Assembly: GCA_002347125.1 (NCBI GenBank)
Contig: DDXG01000266.1
Coordinates: 1 to 7,939 of the forward strand
Reading direction: 5' to 3'
DNA from: Phycisphaerales bacterium UBA2266
GTDB taxonomy: Bacteria; Planctomycetota; Phycisphaerae; Sedimentisphaerales; Anaerobacaceae
Length of the DNA stretch: 7,939 bases
The position numbers were made by a program, and so were the translations under genes. Position 1 is the first letter of the stretch; each line of letters opens with the position of its first letter. Positions 1 to 5,967 of this stretch are shown in pieces. The notes beneath the pieces were generated by a model. That model saw only the letters and a list, made by a program, of their open reading frames with translations, did not search any database and had not been told where the DNA came from.

Positions 1-1170
1 AAGCGGTTCATCACCAACGGCTGCGGCGAGGTCCTGCTGGTGCTGGCCCGTAGCGAGCCGGACCGAGGCGGTGGCCTGGGTCTGAGCCTTTTCGTCTGCG
101 ACCGCGGCCCGACGGTGCACATCCGTCGTCTCGAAGACAAGCTGGGCATCCACGGCTCGCCCACCTGTGAGATATTCTTCGACAATACGCCCTGCGAGAT
201 CATCGGTGAGCGTCAGCGCGGCCTCGTCACGTATGTGATGAGCCTGATGAACGGGGCCCGAATCGGCATCGCGGCCCAGTCGATGGGTATTGCCGAGGCG
301 ACGTTCCGCGTCGCCCGCGACTACGCCGCCAGCCGAACCCAGTTCGGCGTGCCCATTGAGAAGCTCCCAGCGGTCCGCGACATGGTCATCGATATGAAAA
401 TCGCTATCGAGGCCGGTCGGGCCCTGCTCTACGAAACCTCCCGCGTGGTCGATATGGAAATCGGCTGCATGAAGGCCGTCGAGAATCCCCCGCAGGACAA
501 GGAACTGGCCAAACAGATCAAGAACGACTCCCGCAAGTACAAACGCTGCGCCGGGATGCTCACGCCGATGAGCAAGTACTACTGCTCCGAGATGTGCAAC
601 CGGGTCGCCTATGACTCCATCCAGGTCCTCGGCGGCAGCGGCTTCATGCGGGACTACCCCGTCGAACGCCACGCCCGCGACGCCCGCATCACGACCATCT
701 ACGAAGGCACCAGCCAGCTCCAGGTCGTCGCCGCGGTCCGTGGCGTCTGCAGCGGAACCGCCGAGAACCTGATGGCCGAATACGCCGAGCGGTCCTACGC
801 TCCCGATGTCCACGACCTTCTGGAGAGGCTCGCCGAAGGCCGCGAGTTACTCAAGAAGGGTGTCGCGTTCGTCAAGGACAACGGCAACGATTACATGGAT
901 CTTTACGGCCGTGCGCTCGTGGACGTGGCCATTGACCTGATCAACGGCTATCTCCTCTGCGGCCAGGCCTCCACAAACGTCGAGATGCAGGTCCAGACGG
1001 CCGAGCCCGGCGCGGCCATACCCATGCGGCAGCGCAAGGCCCAGATGGCCCGCCGTTATATCCTGCGCAACGGTCCGAAGATCGAGGCCCTGGTCGATAT
1101 GGTCTGCGCCGGCGATAAATCCACGTTCACCGCCTACGAGGTCCTGGCCGGACCGGTTCCCACGGATTGA
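1..1170 (+). CDS. Acyl-CoA dehydrogenase, C-terminal portion (5' end outside window)
   Basis: This is a FAD-dependent acyl-CoA dehydrogenase, which oxidises acyl-CoA to 2-enoyl-CoA and passes electrons to ETF. The frame is open from base 1, so the start lies outside the window; the GTG at 40 is internal. 389 residues are visible. Residues 1-7 (KRFITNG) are the family FAD/substrate-site segment, followed by KLGIHGSPT near 48. A helical domain follows, with RIGIAAQSMGIAEATFR and SRTQFGVPIEKLPAVR. IYEGTSQLQ near 233-241 contains Glu235 (codon 703-705), which matches the catalytic base of MCAD-type enzymes. About 150 residues continue past this motif, as in the longer subfamily with an extra C-terminal helical domain (PF12806-like). 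Substrate chain length cannot be told. The last codons and the TGA lie within the CACGGAT repeat cluster. No clear terminator follows. Confidence 0.93.
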   Translation, partial: KRFITNGCGEVLLVLARSEPDRGGGLGLSLFVCDRGPTVHIRRLEDKLGIHGSPTCEIFFDNTPCEIIGERQRGLVTYVMSLMNGARIGIAAQSMGIAEATFRVARDYAASRTQFGVPIEKLPAVRDMVIDMKIAIEAGRALLYETSRVVDMEIGCMKAVENPPQDKELAKQIKNDSRKYKRCAGMLTPMSKYYCSEMCNRVAYDSIQVLGGSGFMRDYPVERHARDARITTIYEGTSQLQVVAAVRGVCSGTAENLMAEYAERSYAPDVHDLLERLAEGRELLKKGVAFVKDNGNDYMDLYGRALVDVAIDLINGYLLCGQASTNVEMQVQTAEPGAAIPMRQRKAQMARRYILRNGPKIEALVDMVCAGDKSTFTAYEVLAGPVPTD

Positions 1171-1251
1171 CACGGTCTTCGTGGACACGGATTGACACAG
1201 ATTGACACCGCTTTTCTTCTAACACGGATTCGCACGGATCAACACGGATTC
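1161..1251. repeat. 10-bp-spaced CACGGAT short-repeat cluster
   Basis: Exact CACGGAT copies start at 1161, 1186, 1223, 1233 and 1243. Degenerate copies are CACGGTC at 1171, CACAGAT at 1196 and CACCG at 1206. Starts fall in three runs spaced exactly 10 bp apart: 1161/1171, 1186/1196/1206 and 1223/1233/1243. The consensus unit is about CACGGATTNA. The cluster fills most of the gap between the acyl-CoA dehydrogenase and the HAD gene, and the first unit includes the dehydrogenase's last codons and stop. From memory, similar stretches recur between genes in many environmental genomes and often yield spurious reading frames. No function is established here. Confidence 0.8.
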
Positions 1252-1277
1252 TGTAGATGCCGATGAGAGTGGGGTAG

Positions 1278-1973
1278 ATGCTGACGATGCTGCGTGCGGT
1301 AATCTTCGACTTCGATGGGGTCATCGCCGATTCCGAGGCCCTGCATCTGCGGGCGTTCAACGTCATTCTCAAGCCGTTCCGCGTGGATATCTCCACGCAG
1401 ACTTACTACCGCGACTACCTCGGCCTGACCGACTTCGAGTGCTTCACTCAGGTCGTCGCGGACAGACGCCTGGGTCTCGATGAAGCAGCGGTGCGGGGTC
1501 TGGTGGCCCGCAAGAATCGCGTCTTCAAGGAATTCGCCGCCACGGAGGGGCACATCATCGACGGCGTCATACCCTTTCTCAATATGCTCGGGGCGGCGGC
1601 CATTCCTGTGGCCATCTGCTCTGGGGCCAAGCGAATTGAGATACGGCAGATCCTCGATCAAGCCGGTCTGAACGGCTACTTCGAGACGATCGTGGCGGCC
1701 GACGACGTCGCCAAAGGCAAACCCGACCCCCAGGGTTTCCTCCTGACCCTCGACAGACTCAACGAGGGTCGACACCCTCCCATCATCGCCGCGCAATGCG
1801 TCGTCATCGAGGATTCACGCTGGGGCCTGTCGGCCGCCCAAGCCGCCGGGATGAAGACGATCGCCGTAACCAACTCCTACGACGCGACCGAGTTAACAGC
1901 CGCCGATCTGGTTGTGGATCGCCTCGACGCCCTCACACTGGACCAGATCCACGGGCTCTGCGCAACGCCATAG
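1278..1973 (+). CDS. HAD-superfamily hydrolase, beta-phosphoglucomutase/phosphatase-like (subfamily IA)
   Basis: This is a cytoplasmic Mg-dependent HAD-fold phosphatase or phosphomutase of 231 residues, a normal length for the family. All four motifs are present. Motif I is DFDGVIADSE, with nucleophile Asp11 and acid/base Asp13. Motif II is CSGAKR (Ser115). Motif III is KGKPDP (Lys148). Motif IV is VIEDSRWGL (Glu178, Asp179). Residues of about 18-95 form a C1-type helical cap. The ED form of motif IV and the overall pattern resemble beta-phosphoglucomutase, phosphoglycolate phosphatase and sugar-phosphatase relatives; the substrate cannot be decided. ATG 1278 is preferred because GGGG lies just upstream (1271-1274); ATG 1287 would also keep motif I. 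A six-codon reading frame (1257-1277, ending TAG) directly abuts the start. It converges with the LptC-like gene and is not obviously linked to it. Confidence 0.9.
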   Translation: MLTMLRAVIFDFDGVIADSEALHLRAFNVILKPFRVDISTQTYYRDYLGLTDFECFTQVVADRRLGLDEAAVRGLVARKNRVFKEFAATEGHIIDGVIPFLNMLGAAAIPVAICSGAKRIEIRQILDQAGLNGYFETIVAADDVAKGKPDPQGFLLTLDRLNEGRHPPIIAAQCVVIEDSRWGLSAAQAAGMKTIAVTNSYDATELTAADLVVDRLDALTLDQIHGLCATP

Positions 1974-2004
1974 ACGGCGCCTGCATGGCGAAGCCTACTG
2001 CTTC
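1966..2004. other. Inverted repeats at the convergent gene junction, possible bidirectional 3'-end structure
   Basis: CGCCAT (1966-1971) and ATGGCG (1985-1990) form a perfect 6-bp stem with a 13-nt loop that spans the TAG of the + strand HAD gene. GAAGC (1990-1994) and GCTTC (2000-2004) form a second 5-bp stem around the - strand stop codon (1995-1997). The two genes converge with 21 bp between stops, so a structure serving both transcripts is plausible. There is no T-tract on either strand, so this is not a classical intrinsic terminator. Low confidence. Confidence 0.3.
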
Positions 2005-4361
2005 AGCTGCATCAGGCCCGGCCCGGCCAATTCCGCCCGGACGCGGCCGGTGTTCAGATCGTACTCGATTCCCTTGACCAGCGCTCCGTTGAAGTAGCAC
2101 GGCTGCGTCCGGTCGCCCTTGACCGTCATGAGCGACTCGGCGTGGTTGTAGAACAACTCGCTGCCCACGAACTGGTTCTTCTCATCCTCGTAGGTGATTC
2201 CGCCGGTGGCATGCAGCGTGGACAACTCGTTGTCCCCGGCAAGCGTCTTGGCGAAGAAGGCCTCGACGTGGCTGGCCGTAGCGACAACATGCTCGCCGTA
2301 CTCGCCCTTGCGGACGGGGATGTAGTCGACGCGCAGCGTTCCCTGGGAGTCGGCGTCCGCGACCACCTTGTTGTCCTTCAGGTAATACCGCAGGTTATCG
2401 AAGTTCCGTACGAAGGCATAGCACGGCCGTCTTAGACTCATGCCCACTTTGCGTTCGTTCGGCTCGGCGATCTTGCTGTTGTCAAGCTGTATCATGCCCG
2501 GACCGGTCGCTGTAAATACCTCTTCGTTGGGATCGAAGTCGAACCGGCGGCACTTCAACTCAATACCACCCAGATTCGCCCCGTCACCCTGCGCAAGCTG
2601 CCCGGCGGCCGTCTTGGCCGTCCGCACGGTAGCCATATCGACCAGTCCTCCGTGTGCGGCGACATGCTTGAAGTCCGGCCCGCCCGATGAACCCTTTGTC
2701 TTGTCGGGCAGGTCCATCGTAATCATGGGCGACTTGAGGATATAGGTCTCGAGGATGTTCGGATCGTCCTTGAGCATGGTGGCGACGCAATCCCCGTCGA
2801 AGACCACCTGGTTGCCCGCCGCCGAAACGGTGGCGTTCTTGCGGGCCGTCACCGACACCGGCATGGGCGCCGCCTTGACATCGGCCATGTTCTCCGTGGC
2901 GAAATCCAGCCGCACCGGCCCGACCGCGTTGATGTCCGCCGCGCTGAACAGGTCGTTCGAATCACCTAGCAGATCTACGATAATCCGAGGCGATTGGAAG
3001 ACGTAGTCTTTGCCCAGGTTCGGGTCTTTCGACGGCATGACACATACACAGTTGCCGTCGAAGATCACCTGGTTGGAATCCGCGACAAACCGCGTCTCTC
3101 GCCAGGCCGTGATGGTCACAGGCGTCCTGCGACCGTTCGGGTCGGCGATGTTGGAATCGGCGAAGAACGTCAGTTGAGACAGACCCGAAGCCACCGTGTC
3201 ATCGGTGAGAACGCTGTAGTCGATACGACCCGTATGAAACGACGGCTTGTCCTTTGCGGCGGCCGGCCATGCGCTTGCATCGACGGGCACATTGCTGTCA
3301 ATAACCATCTCGCTCCCCAGCCTCGAGTCAACCGGCGCCAGCAGAATCCCCCTGTCGCACGTAACCATCACATCCAGCGGACTCTGCACCACCGTGTTGG
3401 GCTCGGCGGGCATGGGTATGCTATCCCGGCCGATCGCGTCGGCCCCGACCGACGCCGAATTGGAATCTCGAGGCGCATTGGCATCGGAGCGAGCCCAGAA
3501 AATGTCGCTGATGACAAGCCGGTCCTGAGCCACGACAAACTGATCCGGACCGTCGATCGTGACGTTTCCCCCCAGGACGCACCGATAGTAATCGCCGGCC
3601 GCGATCTCGTTCGGATCGACCCGGCCCGCCGGGCTATCCTCCGGCCGCCCCCCCCGGCCCGACTTGTCCGACGTCGACTTCGACATCGAGCCGGTCTTGC
3701 CGCTGCTTAAGCGCAACGACTGAAGCTTGACCACCCTGAAGAACTCCAGCCGCTCCAGCGTTTCGTTATACACCAGTTCGAGGCCCCGGCCAAGCATCTC
3801 CACGTCGGCCGACAGGAAACGAACCGGTCCGGCCGTCGAGAAAACCGACCTATCGCTGATGAACGTCACATCATCCATGTAGACCCATGCCTCGGCGAAA
3901 TCGCTGTCGCCTTGAGGCAGAAGATGAATCACCACATTGCCCGTGAATGCCGCATCGGCCGGGCTCGGGCGGCCCGCCGTCGTTTCAATCTCCACTGTCC
4001 CGCGGTCGGCGGTAATCGAGCAGTTGAAGTTCCGCTGAAACACCTTCATGTACGGTCCTTCGATCTCCAACTGATCGCGCACCTTATGCAACAGCTTCGC
4101 GAACCCGAACTCCCGGTCGATCCGCTTGCCGGCATCCCGATGGTAATACCGCGCCCCCGAGACATCGCCGATCCCCACGCCCCCGATCTTGCCGACCTCG
4201 CCGGTCGCCGAATTGCTCTCGGCCGCCGTCGGCGCAAACCCGTCATCCCGATAGGAGTCAAAATCCGGCGCCCCCGTCCATCGCCCATACAGCCAGAATA
4301 CGGCAAGAACGATCGCCACGGCGACTACGGCAACAACGACTCTTCTAAGAAAACCCAACAC
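1995..4361 (-). CDS. Large membrane-anchored LptC/LptA-like (OstA-fold) LPS-export protein
   Basis: This is probably the periplasmic bridge that carries lipopolysaccharide from the inner-membrane LptBFG exporter. GTG 4361 is chosen because GGAG (4367-4370) sits 5 nt upstream; TTG 4376 would add five residues but lacks a good ribosome site. The product is 788 residues. Residues 8-25 form one hydrophobic anchor. Residues ~70-217 look LptC-like: ITADRG, then FTGNVVIHL, and finally GRGLELVYNETLERLEFF. A Ser/Gly-rich linker (~218-253) follows, then several OstA/LptA-like strand units: near 256-288, two clear repeats (414-464 and 501-551), near 600-627, and a C-terminal unit (~705-788). The segments near 608-626 and 765-786 both end in GPG(M/L)(I/M)QL. 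LptC and LptA in E. coli are each about 190 residues, so this may be an expanded fusion. It follows kdsC by 18 nt. The family call rests on pattern and context, not a search. Confidence 0.75.
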   Translation of the reverse strand: MLGFLRRVVVAVVAVAIVLAVFWLYGRWTGAPDFDSYRDDGFAPTAAESNSATGEVGKIGGVGIGDVSGARYYHRDAGKRIDREFGFAKLLHKVRDQLEIEGPYMKVFQRNFNCSITADRGTVEIETTAGRPSPADAAFTGNVVIHLLPQGDSDFAEAWVYMDDVTFISDRSVFSTAGPVRFLSADVEMLGRGLELVYNETLERLEFFRVVKLQSLRLSSGKTGSMSKSTSDKSGRGGRPEDSPAGRVDPNEIAAGDYYRCVLGGNVTIDGPDQFVVAQDRLVISDIFWARSDANAPRDSNSASVGADAIGRDSIPMPAEPNTVVQSPLDVMVTCDRGILLAPVDSRLGSEMVIDSNVPVDASAWPAAAKDKPSFHTGRIDYSVLTDDTVASGLSQLTFFADSNIADPNGRRTPVTITAWRETRFVADSNQVIFDGNCVCVMPSKDPNLGKDYVFQSPRIIVDLLGDSNDLFSAADINAVGPVRLDFATENMADVKAAPMPVSVTARKNATVSAAGNQVVFDGDCVATMLKDDPNILETYILKSPMITMDLPDKTKGSSGGPDFKHVAAHGGLVDMATVRTAKTAAGQLAQGDGANLGGIELKCRRFDFDPNEEVFTATGPGMIQLDNSKIAEPNERKVGMSLRRPCYAFVRNFDNLRYYLKDNKVVADADSQGTLRVDYIPVRKGEYGEHVVATASHVEAFFAKTLAGDNELSTLHATGGITYEDEKNQFVGSELFYNHAESLMTVKGDRTQPCYFNGALVKGIEYDLNTGRVRAELAGPGLMQLKQ
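2709..2861 (-). repeat. Internal OstA-like repeat, copy B
   Basis: This codes for residues 501-551 of the LptC/LptA-like protein. Aligned by hand without gaps to copy A, about 23 of 51 residues are identical. The shared features are an initial PV..TA, NQV.FDG.CV, M, DPN, Y, SP and a final DL. At the DNA level the NQVVFDG part (around 2798-2816) nearly matches copy A (around 3058-3076). The strand pattern is that of an LptA/OstA beta unit. Confidence 0.75.
2970..3122 (-). repeat. Internal OstA-like repeat, copy A
   Basis: This codes for residues 414-464 of the LptC/LptA-like protein, the partner of copy B 87 residues later. It reads PVTITAW, then NQVIFDGNC, DPN and QSP..IVDL. Both copies have a Cys at the same place after FDG(N/D). 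The 87-residue period suggests duplication of a whole beta-jellyroll segment, not of a single strand. Confidence 0.75.
3648..3655 (-). other. G8 homopolymer / candidate -1 slippery heptamer in the LptC-like gene
   Basis: Eight consecutive C on the + strand read as G8 in the mRNA. The frame is CGG GGG GGG CGG, so G_GGG_GGG fits the X_XXY_YYZ phasing of -1 slippery sites. In the -1 frame the next codons are GCG GCC GGA GGA and then TAG at 3634-3636. A short GC hairpin (GCCC, loop GGC, GGGC) lies just downstream in the mRNA. The tract sits in the linker just after the LptC-like domain. The sequence is certain; any frameshifting or phase variation is hypothesis. Confidence 0.45.
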
Positions 4362-4366
4362 GCCGG

Positions 4367-4370
4367 CTCC
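4367..4370 (-). promoter_or_regulatory. Ribosome binding site deciding the start of the LptC/LptA-like gene
   Basis: GGAG on the - strand lies 5 nt before GTG 4361. The upstream TTG at 4376 has only a poor GAG-like match too close to it. This supports the shorter start, which places the membrane segment within the first 25 residues. Confidence 0.6.
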
Positions 4371-4379
4371 GTCCAAATC

Positions 4380-4907
4380 TCAAGCCAAGTATCGCTCCAT
4401 CAGTGAATCCCAACGCCCTGAGGCCCGCAGGAGCATCTCAATAACCTCCCGCACCGCCCCTCGCCCACCACGGCGGACGGTCACGTAGTCCGCGTAGCGG
4501 CGAACCTCCGCCACGGCATCGGCCACCGCCGCGCTAAAACCCACGTATCGCATTACGGGCAGGTCCGGCAGGTCGTCTCCGATATACGCCACACGCTGTG
4601 GCTCCAGTCCAATCTCCGAAAGGAACTCCTGCATCTTCGGCAGCTTGTGATGCACTTCCTGAAACACGTGCTCGATATCGAGCGCCGCCGCCCGAATCGC
4701 GGTCGGTCCCGACGTGCGTCCGCTCAACAGCGCCGTCCTGCCCCCGGCCCGCTGCCAGAGCCGGATCCCATGCCCATCCAAGGTATGGAAGCTCTTTGCC
4801 TCGCTGCCGTCGCCGTTGATGACGATGGTTCCGTCGGTCAAGACGCCGTCCACATCCAGCACCAGCAATTCTATCCTCGCCAGTTTTTCATTCCGTATGT
4901 CGGTCAT
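4380..4907 (-). CDS. kdsC: 3-deoxy-D-manno-octulosonate 8-phosphate phosphatase (KdsC)
   Basis: This enzyme hydrolyses Kdo-8-phosphate to Kdo and phosphate, the third step of Kdo synthesis, in the cytoplasm. ATG 4907 gives 175 residues, normal for this capless HAD phosphatase, which typically forms tetramers. GTG 4913 would add two residues without a better ribosome site; GGGTGG precedes the ATG. Visible motifs are LDVDGVLTDG (Asp18 and Asp20), LLSGRTS (Ser62), HHKLPKM (Lys88) and YIGDDLPDLPVM (Asp111, Asp112). The C-terminal ADYVTVRRGGRGAVRE (GGRGAVRE at 147-154) is typical of KdsC active-site tails. It starts 11 nt after the kdsD stop and precedes the LptC-like gene, matching the E. coli kdsD-kdsC-lptC order. 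CMP-sialate-associated phosphatases are close relatives, but the neighbours favour KdsC. Confidence 0.93.
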   Translation of the reverse strand: MTDIRNEKLARIELLVLDVDGVLTDGTIVINGDGSEAKSFHTLDGHGIRLWQRAGGRTALLSGRTSGPTAIRAAALDIEHVFQEVHHKLPKMQEFLSEIGLEPQRVAYIGDDLPDLPVMRYVGFSAAVADAVAEVRRYADYVTVRRGGRGAVREVIEMLLRASGRWDSLMERYLA

Positions 4908-4918
4908 AACCACCCATC

Positions 4919-5896
4919 TTAACCGACGACCTTGATCATCACAATATCCTGCACATCGATCAACCCAACGGGCCGGTCGTCTTCGTCAACCACGGGCAAC
5001 TCATCGATCCTGAACTTGTGGAAGATGGCCATCGCCTCGGTCGCCAGCGCATCGGCTCGGATGCGTTTGCAGTCGGCCGTCATAATCTGCCCGGCCTTGA
5101 GATCGAATACCTTCGGCCCCTTAGCGGTCATAAGCCGTCGCAGGTCCGCGTCGGTCACGATTCCAGCCAGCCGACCGGCGCCATCGACCACCATCACCGC
5201 GCCATGACGTTTTACGTCTCCGGTCCTCTGCAGGAGTTCGCCCACCGTATCACCAACCTGAGCGATCGGCAGCTTCTCTCCCGGCTGGAACATCATCGAC
5301 TGTTCCACCGTCATCAGACGCGCCCCCAGCGAGCCCCCGGGATGGAACCGCACATAGTCCTCGACACTGAAATTCCTGGCCTTCATCACCGTAAGCGCCA
5401 GGGCGTCCCCCAGAGCCAGCATGCACGTGGTCGAGACGCTCGGCGCCACGCCCAGCGGACAGGCCTCCGGCATCTTCCCGATGCACAGCGTTACATCGCT
5501 GTACTTGCTGAGACTTGAATCGCGATTGCCCGTGATGGCGATCAGCCGCACGTCCAAGCGCTTGACCAAGTTGATGAGCCGTACGATTTCATCGGTCTCG
5601 CCCCCGTAGCTCAGGACGACCATCACGTCGTTGGCCCGCAGCCGCCCCAGATCGCCGTGAACCGCCTCGGCCGGGTGCAGAAAATGGCTCGGCGTGCCGG
5701 TCGAAGCCAGCGTCGCGCTGATCTTGCGCCCGATGATACCCGCCTTGCCGATCCCGCTGACCGTCACCGAACCCGGGCACTGGTAGATCATCTCCGCCGC
5801 CCGCTCAAACGCCCTATCCACCACCGGCGTCATCGACGCGATCGCATCGGCCTCGCCGACGATCACCTGCCTAGCGTAATCCAGGTCAAACTTCAC
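4919..5896 (-). CDS. kdsD: Arabinose-5-phosphate isomerase (KdsD/KpsF/GutQ family)
   Basis: This enzyme converts ribulose-5-phosphate to arabinose-5-phosphate, the sugar precursor for Kdo. GTG 5896 is chosen because GGAG (5904-5907) lies 7 nt upstream and the N-terminus FDLDYARQVI then aligns with the family. A longer frame to 5971 adds 25 unlikely residues. The product is 325 residues; E. coli KdsD has 328. A SIS domain spans ~36-180, with GIGKAGIIGRKI, then TLASTGTPSHFLHPAEAVHGDLG and SYGGETDEI. RFHPGGSLG follows at 183-191. Two CBS domains fill ~200-260 and ~266-323. Lys51, His80, Glu103 and His185 occupy the positions I recall as functionally important in E. coli KdsD (Lys59, His88, Glu111, His193). 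It starts 71 nt after the RNase stop and ends 11 nt before kdsC. Confidence 0.95.
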   Translation of the reverse strand: MKFDLDYARQVIVGEADAIASMTPVVDRAFERAAEMIYQCPGSVTVSGIGKAGIIGRKISATLASTGTPSHFLHPAEAVHGDLGRLRANDVMVVLSYGGETDEIVRLINLVKRLDVRLIAITGNRDSSLSKYSDVTLCIGKMPEACPLGVAPSVSTTCMLALGDALALTVMKARNFSVEDYVRFHPGGSLGARLMTVEQSMMFQPGEKLPIAQVGDTVGELLQRTGDVKRHGAVMVVDGAGRLAGIVTDADLRRLMTAKGPKVFDLKAGQIMTADCKRIRADALATEAMAIFHKFRIDELPVVDEDDRPVGLIDVQDIVMIKVVG

Positions 5897-5903
5897 GCAT
5901 ATA

Positions 5904-5907
5904 CTCC
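5904..5907 (-). promoter_or_regulatory. Ribosome binding site deciding the kdsD start
   Basis: GGAG followed by a 7-nt spacer and GTG 5896. This excludes the longer upstream frame, whose extra N-terminal residues look unlike the family. Confidence 0.65.
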
Positions 5908-5927
5908 AACCGCCGGACACCCCGCCA

Positions 5928-5947
5928 TGCCGGACCCCCATCCGGCA
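5928..5947 (-). other. Hairpin between the RNase E/G gene and kdsD
   Basis: TGCCGGA (5928-5934) and TCCGGCA (5941-5947) form a perfect 7-bp stem with a 6-nt loop in the 71-nt gap after the RNase stop. No U-tract follows, so it is not a standard terminator. It could stabilise or separate the RNase and kds parts of one transcript, but this is inference; GC-rich DNA forms such stems often. Confidence 0.35.
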
Positions 5948-5967
5948 ACCAGGCCGCCGGCCGCCCG

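Noticed and set aside
1171..1277. Repeat cluster considered as a CRISPR array
   Set aside because: Units are only about 10 bp, with no unique spacers of 30 bp or more and no cas genes nearby.
1127..1396. 89-codon - strand frame across the CACGGAT repeats
   Set aside because: Its VDPCESV/VSIRV-like peptide is the translation of the short repeats, and it overlaps two genuine + strand genes.
2994..3710. 238-codon + strand open frame inside the LptC/LptA-like gene
   Set aside because: It is a shadow frame with low-complexity Arg/His-rich content and no recognisable motif, opposite a gene supported by repeats and operon position.
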